A DNA stretch of 64,000 nucleotides, taken from the NCBI GenBank assembly GCA_964578885.1, contig CAZOEO010000004.1:124001-188000 (forward strand), in the 5' to 3' direction. A program made the translations under genes and the position numbers. This DNA is from CAZRHR01 sp964578885. GTDB lineage: Bacteria; Bacteroidota; Bacteroidia; CAIKAF01. Positions 59,236 to 64,000 of this stretch are shown here, one piece after another; position 1 is the stretch's first letter; each line of letters begins with the position of its first letter. Under the pieces are notes generated by a model, which saw only the letters and a program-made list of their open reading frames with translations, was not told the origin of the DNA and did no database searches.

Positions 59236-59640
59236 AAATGAACTGCTCAAAGGTAGGGATATAAAGTACCTTGTTCAACAATCAATAAATGAATGAATTG
59301 GGTTAGGTTGTATGCCCCAGATTGTGCACCGTTTCCAGATTGTGTCGTTTATCCGACTGTGGGGGCATCTCATTCCATCCAAAATATCCCTCAAGAGGTG
59401 CCCATCTGCTGTTTGTCTTTATATAAGCAACCATAAATTATTGGTTCAGACGATTTTCGTATCCAGCCAGTTTCAGTCAATTTTTCGGAACTTGATTTTT
59501 CTTTTCAGCGCCTGGGGAAAAATTCTGAAAAGGATAATTTGATTCAGTTTCGGGAGAAATTCTGAGGAGTATATTTTCAATGAGAAAATGGGATTTGCTT
59601 TGAACGCGAGATGCGTTCGATGGTTGGGATTAATATCCGC
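59236..59640. other. Intergenic region left of the second repeat locus
   Basis: About 400 bases with no supported gene, promoter or structured element. Confidence 0.4.
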
Positions 59641-59895
59641 CCCTCCCCGTGGTCAAGTTACGACCTCCGACCGAAATTATTTGGCAATAAACCGGATAAA
59701 ATCAGATCACCATTTTGAGACTCTTTTCACAGAATCCAAATGGAAAATTTCTTGAAGACGGAAGTTTGAAACGTATTCAGGGCGTTTCATGGGTCGGTTC
59801 TCCCGGGGGCCACCACTCCTCCTCCCCAGGCGACAAGCTACGAATTTCCCACCACCTGATTCGGCAATTAAACGTTTATAAACGATTAAAATCGG
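59641..59895 (-). repeat. Dispersed repeat, copy C (255 bp)
   Basis: Matches 60102-60356 with three mismatches. Read on the minus strand it begins with CCGATTTTAATCG and the palindrome CGTTTATAAACG, continues through GTAGCTTGTCGCCTGGGG and the loop GGAGGAGTGGTGG (plus-strand 59810-59822), then CCCCCGGGAG. It is homologous to copies A and B in this inverted orientation. CCTGGGG and CCCCGGG can pair in a 7-bp stem. The end at 59641-59703 repeats a shorter version of the same motif. Confidence 0.88.
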
Positions 59896-60101
59896 CTAGG
59901 GGATAAGTTACTGTTGTTGAAGTTTATTGACGACTTCAAGGATGTCCATTGATGAGCTTGATAATTACATTTTTGTCGATTGAATGGGTGGGAAAAGTAA
60001 ATTTATCTATGTAGACCACTCATGCCTTCGGAGCGGATTTATAATTGGAATCTGTCTTTCAGAGGGTAGGAAATTGCTTGAAATCCTGGTTATTCACCTG
60101 T
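59896..60101. other. Spacer between repeat copies C and D
   Basis: 206 bases not shared by the two copies; no gene seen. Confidence 0.45.
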
Positions 60102-60356
60102 CCCTCCCCGTGGTCAAGTTACGACCTTCGACCGAAATTATTTGGCCATAAACCGGATAAAATCAGATCACCATTTTGAGACTCTTTTCACAGAATCCAA
60201 ATGGAAAATTTCTTGAAGACGGAAGTTTGAAACGTATTCAGGGCGTTTCATGGGTCGGTTCTCCCGGGGGCCACCACTCCTCCTCCCCAGGCGACAAGCT
60301 ACGAATTTCCCACCACCTGATTCGGCAATTAAACGTTTGTAAACGATTAAAATCGG
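60102..60356 (-). repeat. Dispersed repeat, copy D (255 bp)
   Basis: Second copy at this locus, offset by 461 bases from copy C and in the same orientation. Mismatches to C include CCTTCG for CCTCCG, GGCCAT for GGCAAT and TTTGTA for TTTATA, so the palindrome of C is broken in D (CGTTTGTAAACG). The GG-rich loop complement is at 60271-60283. Confidence 0.88.
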
Positions 60357-60823
60357 TAAGGAAATACAAAATGAAAAAACTGCTTTGCAGGATAAAGACC
60401 CAATCGATTTTTTATTGCTAAAGTCCTATAGATTTGAAAACGAAATGAAATGCACTTCTCGTTTGGTTGAGACGCTTGGTTGGTCAAAATGGACTCAATT
60501 CGTTTCAAATGCTCTTTTAAGACGAGTCTTCATTTCAAAGCATGGAATATGTCAGGCAAAAATCTCAGCCCAAATTTCTTCCGGAAAAGCGATGCACAAT
60601 CCAATCAAAAAAATCAATATCCTGATTAACTGAATGCTAAAAATAGATAAACGAGTTGGCCTAAGTTAGTAGAATGTAAGTCAGTTCAGCGTATTTATTC
60701 AGGAAACAATGGATACATAAAGCATGGCAACTACTTACTTCAAAATGGATGAAATTGCCAAATGAAGGTCCCCACAGGGTCATGATTAAGCCATTTTGTT
60801 CAGGCCGAAGACGCCAGATTCCT
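60357..60823. other. Intergenic region right of the second repeat locus
   Basis: About 470 bases without a supported gene. A short open frame runs from the repeat into it but has no coding features. Confidence 0.4.
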
Positions 60824-61246
60824 TTATTTGCTTTGTAAATCCGGGAAGTCCGCGGATTCCTCCGCTTTTCTTTCTTCAGGATTTTTATAACGGAAAAAGA
60901 AATTCATCCAGATGACCCGTGAAAGACGGTAATTCATTGGGAGGGTCAGTACCAGGACCGCACCTATCGTACCAATATATACCCATTCATGATGCCAATC
61001 TATAAAAGGGAAAAGTCCCACGAAAATAGCAATGGCCAAACCTACTGTGAGTGCATAGCTTACATAGCTGGCGCCAAAGTAAAAACCGGGTTCGGGATTA
61101 TAATTGAGACCACAATGGCTGCATCTTTGGTGCATGGTCGCTGTATCTTTTAACCGATAAGGGTTAGACACTACGAAAACCGGGCCTTCATGGCAACGTG
61201 GGCATGTCTGATGAATGACAGAGTATAACTTTGAACCTTTGACCAT
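60824..61246 (-). CDS. DUF983 family membrane protein
   Basis: A 140-residue inner-membrane protein. The N-terminus has two zinc-ribbon-type CxxC pairs (TCPRCHEGPVF and RCSHCGLNYNPEPGFYFGA), the DUF983 signature, followed by two transmembrane spans (YVSYALTVGLAIAIFVGLF and EWVYIGTIGAVLVLTLPM) and a basic end. Function unknown; in some bacteria DUF983 genes lie near cytochrome oxidase genes, but there are none here. Confidence 0.85.
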   Translation of the reverse strand: MVKGSKLYSVIHQTCPRCHEGPVFVVSNPYRLKDTATMHQRCSHCGLNYNPEPGFYFGASYVSYALTVGLAIAIFVGLFPFIDWHHEWVYIGTIGAVLVLTLPMNYRLSRVIWMNFFFRYKNPEERKAEESADFPDLQSK

Positions 61247-61264
61247 GACGATGTTATTCCATGC

Positions 61265-61291
61265 AAAAATAATGCTCCCGGAGGGAGCATT
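61265..61291 (-). terminator. Intrinsic terminator of sucC
   Basis: AATGCTCCC (61271-61279) pairs perfectly with GGGAGCATT (61283-61291) around a 3-base loop; on the minus strand a T-run follows. It lies 29 bases past the sucC stop. Confidence 0.88.
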
Positions 61292-61319
61292 ACGTAAGAA
61301 ATATTACAATTGACAAAAT

Positions 61320-62510
61320 TTAAGCCAAGACCTCACGTACTTTCTCTGCAGCTTCCTGCAATTGAATAGCAGAGTGAACCTGGAGACCTGAAGCATCAAT
61401 GATTTGTTTGGCTTCTTCGGCATTGGTGCCTTGTAAACGCACAATGATAGGCACATTTACACTACCAATGTTTTTGTAAGCATCTACTACTCCTTGTGCT
61501 ACCCGATCGCACCGTACGATACCACCGAAGATGTTCACCAGGATGGCTTTTACATTTTCATCTTTTAAGATAATGCGAAATGCTTTTTCAACCCGAGCTG
61601 CATCTGCAGTTCCTCCTACATCAAGGAAATTGGCTGGTTCTCCGCCAGATAATTTGATGATGTCCATGGTCGCCATAGCAAGTCCGGCGCCGTTTACCAT
61701 ACAACCTACATTGCCATCTAATTTTACGTAGTTCAGATGGTTTTCACCAGCTTCTACTTCCGTAGGATCTTCCTCTCTGACATCCCTGAGGGCAGCCAAA
61801 TTGGGATGGCGGAACAGGGCATTGTCGTCGAAATTTACTTTAGCATCTACCGCAATCACCTTGTCATCAGAAGTTTTGAGAACAGGATTGATTTCAAACA
61901 TAGCCGAATCTGTTCCTTCGTAGGCTTTGTATAAATTGGTCACAAAACGTACCATTTCTTTGAAAGCCTGACCGCTCAATCCAAGGTTAAAAGCGATTTT
62001 TCTTGCCTGAAATCCTTGAAGTCCGGCCGCAGGATGAATTTCTTCTTTGAAAATAAGTTCAGGTGATTTTTCAGCCACTTCTTCAATGTCCATGCCGCCT
62101 TCTGGAGAGTACATGATAATGTTCCTTCCCGTGCTGCGATCCAATAATACAGACATATAAAACTCTGCCGTTGGAGTGGCTCCAGGATAATAAACGTCTT
62201 GGCTTACAAGTACCATGTGCACTCTTTTTCCTTGCGCTCCGGTCTGCTTGGTCACCAAATCCATTCCAATGATTTGACCCGCTAAATTTTTTACCTCGTC
62301 CAGATTCTTAGCCAATTTGATTCCACCTCCTTTGCCTCTTCCTCCAGCGTGTACCTGGGCTTTGATTACCCACCAGGAGGTGCCGGTTTGGGCTTGTAAA
62401 GCTTTCGCGGCTTCCACCGCTTCTTCCGGGGTATGGGCTAAAATGCCTTCCTGAATGGCTACACCGTAACTTTTCAGAATGTCTTTGGCCTGATATTCGT
62501 GGATATTCAT
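61320..62510 (-). CDS. sucC: Succinyl-CoA synthetase beta subunit (ADP-forming)
   Basis: TCA-cycle enzyme that makes ATP while turning succinyl-CoA into succinate. It has an ATP-grasp domain (MNIHEYQAKDILKSYGV, VIKAQVHAGGRGKGGGIKLA, MFEINPVL for metal binding) and a CoA-ligase domain (GLAMATMDIIKLSGGEPANFLDVGGTA, NIFGGIVRCD). 396 residues from ATG 62510, normal; the frame is open upstream but a promoter element (62534-62541) lies there. The alpha subunit (sucD) is not in this window. Confidence 0.96.
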   Translation of the reverse strand: MNIHEYQAKDILKSYGVAIQEGILAHTPEEAVEAAKALQAQTGTSWWVIKAQVHAGGRGKGGGIKLAKNLDEVKNLAGQIIGMDLVTKQTGAQGKRVHMVLVSQDVYYPGATPTAEFYMSVLLDRSTGRNIIMYSPEGGMDIEEVAEKSPELIFKEEIHPAAGLQGFQARKIAFNLGLSGQAFKEMVRFVTNLYKAYEGTDSAMFEINPVLKTSDDKVIAVDAKVNFDDNALFRHPNLAALRDVREEDPTEVEAGENHLNYVKLDGNVGCMVNGAGLAMATMDIIKLSGGEPANFLDVGGTADAARVEKAFRIILKDENVKAILVNIFGGIVRCDRVAQGVVDAYKNIGSVNVPIIVRLQGTNAEEAKQIIDASGLQVHSAIQLQEAAEKVREVLA

Positions 62511-62533
62511 GGAAATGGATTTTTTTTCGTGTG

Positions 62534-62541
62534 CAAATGTA
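62534..62541 (-). promoter_or_regulatory. TAnnTTTG promoter element of sucC
   Basis: Minus-strand TACATTTG is an exact match, 23 bases before the sucC ATG. It supports the start at 62510. Confidence 0.6.
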
Positions 62542-62637
62542 ATGGTTTTAGCTTGGAAAGCCGCCTGAATAATTCTTTTTCTTACCTGATTATTAAAACA
62601 CCTGATGGTAGTGAAGTGCTCAGATTTTTCAAAATAA

Positions 62638-63021
62638 TCATGGCATAATATTGAATTCAATAGCGGAAAAAACATAGGAAAAATTACTAGTTCCACAACA
62701 GTTACCTGAAGCAGCTAATCGCACTAAATCTCCTCCTTTTAACCAAATTGGTGCCGGGTTGAATGTATTGATGCTAATGCTTGCCCAACCTCCACCAGCA
62801 TCAATGTCGATACTTCGGTTCACCGCACCGCCCATGGTGGGGAAAGCGGATACTATTTTCCAAACTTTTCCGGCTGGAACCGTCCAGGTTGGACCTACGT
62901 AAGACCAACTTCCATTGGACGAACCGGTTTGTGTAACTACCCTGTTGAATTGTAATGTCCCTTGCGACTTTAATCCAGACATGGCCGCAAGACTGAGTAA
63001 ACTGAAAAGTAGGAACCTCAT
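62638..63021 (-). CDS. Small secreted beta-rich protein
   Basis: A 127-residue exported protein (signal MRFLLFSLLSLAAMSGLKSQ) with strand-rich sequence, rich in Gly, Ser and Trp (SSNGSWSYVGPTWTVPAGKVWKI; WLKGGDLVRLAASG). The PAGKVWKI ... WLKGGDLV pattern recalls small jelly-roll or phage-fibre-tip folds, a loose similarity only. Adjacent Cys residues (NCCGTSN) are unusual. No family recognised. Confidence 0.6.
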   Translation of the reverse strand: MRFLLFSLLSLAAMSGLKSQGTLQFNRVVTQTGSSNGSWSYVGPTWTVPAGKVWKIVSAFPTMGGAVNRSIDIDAGGGWASISINTFNPAPIWLKGGDLVRLAASGNCCGTSNFSYVFSAIEFNIMP

Positions 63022-63252
63022 TGTTTTTTTGGTAAAAATAGTAAAACATAAAGTGATTGAAGAGGGGAGCTTTTTAAAATCTCATCTGGATGAAGGGCTT
63101 TTTGTAGATATTATCTAAGATTTATTCCAGAATATCTACTGATTTTTGGGTAAGCTGTTCATTCATAGAATGAAGTGCTGATAAGTTAGGTGGACCACAT
63201 CAGAAGATTCTTTTTTTAAAGAGCCTATTTTGGGAAAACTTGATCCATAAAA

Positions 63253-63291
63253 AAATCCGCAACATCTTCTAAATAAAAGAGTTGCGGATTT
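63253..63291. repeat. Long inverted repeat upstream of the integrase
   Basis: AAATCCGCAAC (63253-63263) is the exact inverse complement of GTTGCGGATTT (63281-63291). With one bulged A the pairing extends four more bases (TCTT/AAGA). It may be a terminator or part of the recombination site. Confidence 0.6.
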
Positions 63292-63474
63292 ATGGGGTGG
63301 AGCATATCCGAGCATAACTCTACAATGTTGATACACTTTGCAAAGCTCATAAATAGACTTTACAATGCTTATTTTCAATTATATGATACATATGGAGTAT
63401 TCTTTTTCATTGAATGAGTTAGATGAAAATTGAATTAGATTGCAATATTTTGGACTAAATATGGGAATAAATTT

Positions 63475-63482
63475 TATCTTTG
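63475..63482 (+). promoter_or_regulatory. TAnnTTTG promoter element of the integrase
   Basis: TATCTTTG is an exact match, ending three bases before the ATG at 63486. TTTTGG about 22 bases further upstream could serve as the -33 element. Confidence 0.55.
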
Positions 63483-63485
63483 TTT

Positions 63486-64000
63486 ATGGCTCGTATTACC
63501 TTCTTCATCCAAAGTAAAAAGTCTCCTGCAGGTATCTATGTTAGGTTTCGCAACGGAGCAAAAATTGACTTAAAGGCAAAAACGAACTTATCAATTCCTC
63601 CAGAAGATTGGAGCAAAGCAAAGGGAGAACCAAAAAGCAGAAACGAACAGACCAAGCAGTTAAAAGAAGCATTAGATGTACTGCGTTCGAGGTTATTGAC
63701 GGAAATCAACAAAGTATATACAAATGGGGAGGATGTTGATTTGTCTTGGCTAAAGAACTTTCTTTCTAAAAAATCAGATAGCAAAAAGCCCACTACGCTT
63801 GTCGAGTACTTTGAGTTTTATCTGGAAGCACGGAAAAATGAAGTTACAGAGGCAACCGTTAGGAAAATTCGTGTAAACAAGCATTTGTTGGAGCGGTATG
63901 AAAAACGTATTCGTCGCAAAGTCAAGGTTAAGGAGGTTAATATGGATTTCAAGCGCGCATTTGAAAGCTTTTGTGTGGGTGAGAACTATGCGACGAATAC
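63486..64000 (+). CDS. Tyrosine-type site-specific integrase, N-terminal part (partial)
   Basis: An open frame from ATG 63486 (MARITFFIQSKKSPAGIYVR) to the end of the window without a stop. The first 85 residues have the beta-strand arm-binding layout of Bacteroidota integrases (GIYVRFRNGAKIDLKAKTNLSIPPEDWSK) and about 95 onward is the SAM-like core-binding domain (TLVEYFEFYLEARKNEVTEATVRKIRVNKHLLERYEKR). The catalytic R...HxxR...Y domain lies beyond the window. It suggests an integrative element starts here. Confidence 0.85.
   Translation, partial: MARITFFIQSKKSPAGIYVRFRNGAKIDLKAKTNLSIPPEDWSKAKGEPKSRNEQTKQLKEALDVLRSRLLTEINKVYTNGEDVDLSWLKNFLSKKSDSKKPTTLVEYFEFYLEARKNEVTEATVRKIRVNKHLLERYEKRIRRKVKVKEVNMDFKRAFESFCVGENYATN

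Larger units (their letters stand above)
63022..63485. other. Intergenic region next to the integrase gene
   Basis: About 460 AT-rich bases with no gene. It contains the long hairpin at 63253-63291 and the integrase promoter, and may include one end of the mobile element. Confidence 0.45.

Noticed and set aside
59715..59906. A 63-residue open frame present in both repeat copies at this locus (second copy from 60176)
   Set aside because: It exists only because the repeats are nearly identical; no start signal, no hydrophobic or domain pattern, and the related repeats at 9.8 kb do not keep the frame.

Overview
The window is a stretch of chromosome from a member of the Bacteroidota, probably a free-living, type IX secretion (T9SS) lineage. 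The main evidence is the promoter signature TAnnTTTG a few bases to about 25 bases before many start codons, the gene order bamD - rpoZ - coaBC - DUF4835/PorD - recN - fabI, secreted proteins with T9SS sorting domains of both the gliding-associated (type B) and type A kinds, and many small lipoproteins and Spy-like proteins typical of the phylum. The genus cannot be fixed from the sequence alone.

Layout. 0-0.3 kb: the tail of a restriction-type (McrC-like) protein. 0.6-9.8 kb: housekeeping genes (rluF, an alpha-oxoamine synthase, the bamD-to-fabI cluster). 9.8-10.7 kb: a gene-free stretch with two copies of a 241-bp repeat. 10.7-16 kb: a lipoprotein, a PafA-type alkaline phosphatase, a barrel-like protein, a membrane adenylate cyclase and a Kunitz-domain lipoprotein. 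16.1-22.5 kb: five tightly packed minus-strand genes (GDSL hydrolase, LysM protein with a lytic-transglycosylase-like domain lacking its catalytic Glu, two larger SGNH hydrolases with an inserted beta-rich region, and an MBOAT acyltransferase). 22.5-26.8 kb: lolA, ftsK and an ECF sigma factor. 27-36 kb: a transglutaminase-like / hotdog / metallophosphoesterase operon, a lipoprotein / prolyl oligopeptidase / FAD oxidoreductase operon, fumarylacetoacetase and lolD. 36-46.7 kb: trmD, a Spy-like operon, dacB, a basic putative DNA-binding protein, an aminopeptidase and an MMPL exporter overlapping tail to tail, fabG and a VWA-like membrane protein. 46.9 kb: tRNA-Pro(GGG). 47-56.5 kb: three consecutive large secreted proteins, one with 17 tandem copies of a Cys/IYxGG repeat. 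56.7-59.2 kb: isocitrate dehydrogenase and two small genes. 59.2-60.8 kb: a second gene-free stretch with two copies of a 255-bp repeat related, in inverted orientation, to that at 9.8 kb. 60.8-63 kb: DUF983, sucC and a small secreted protein. 63.5-64 kb: start of a tyrosine recombinase, probably the edge of a mobile element.

How the genes work together. The five-gene block at 16-22.5 kb looks like one envelope O-acylation machine: a membrane acyl donor protein, periplasmic SGNH enzymes that move or remove acyl groups, and a LysM protein that would hold them at the cell wall. It is the best candidate here for a poorly described system. The second candidate is the dispersed repeat family, whose best conserved core folds as a GC-rich hairpin with a loop of four GG runs. 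All assignments come from reading motifs; no database search was run.
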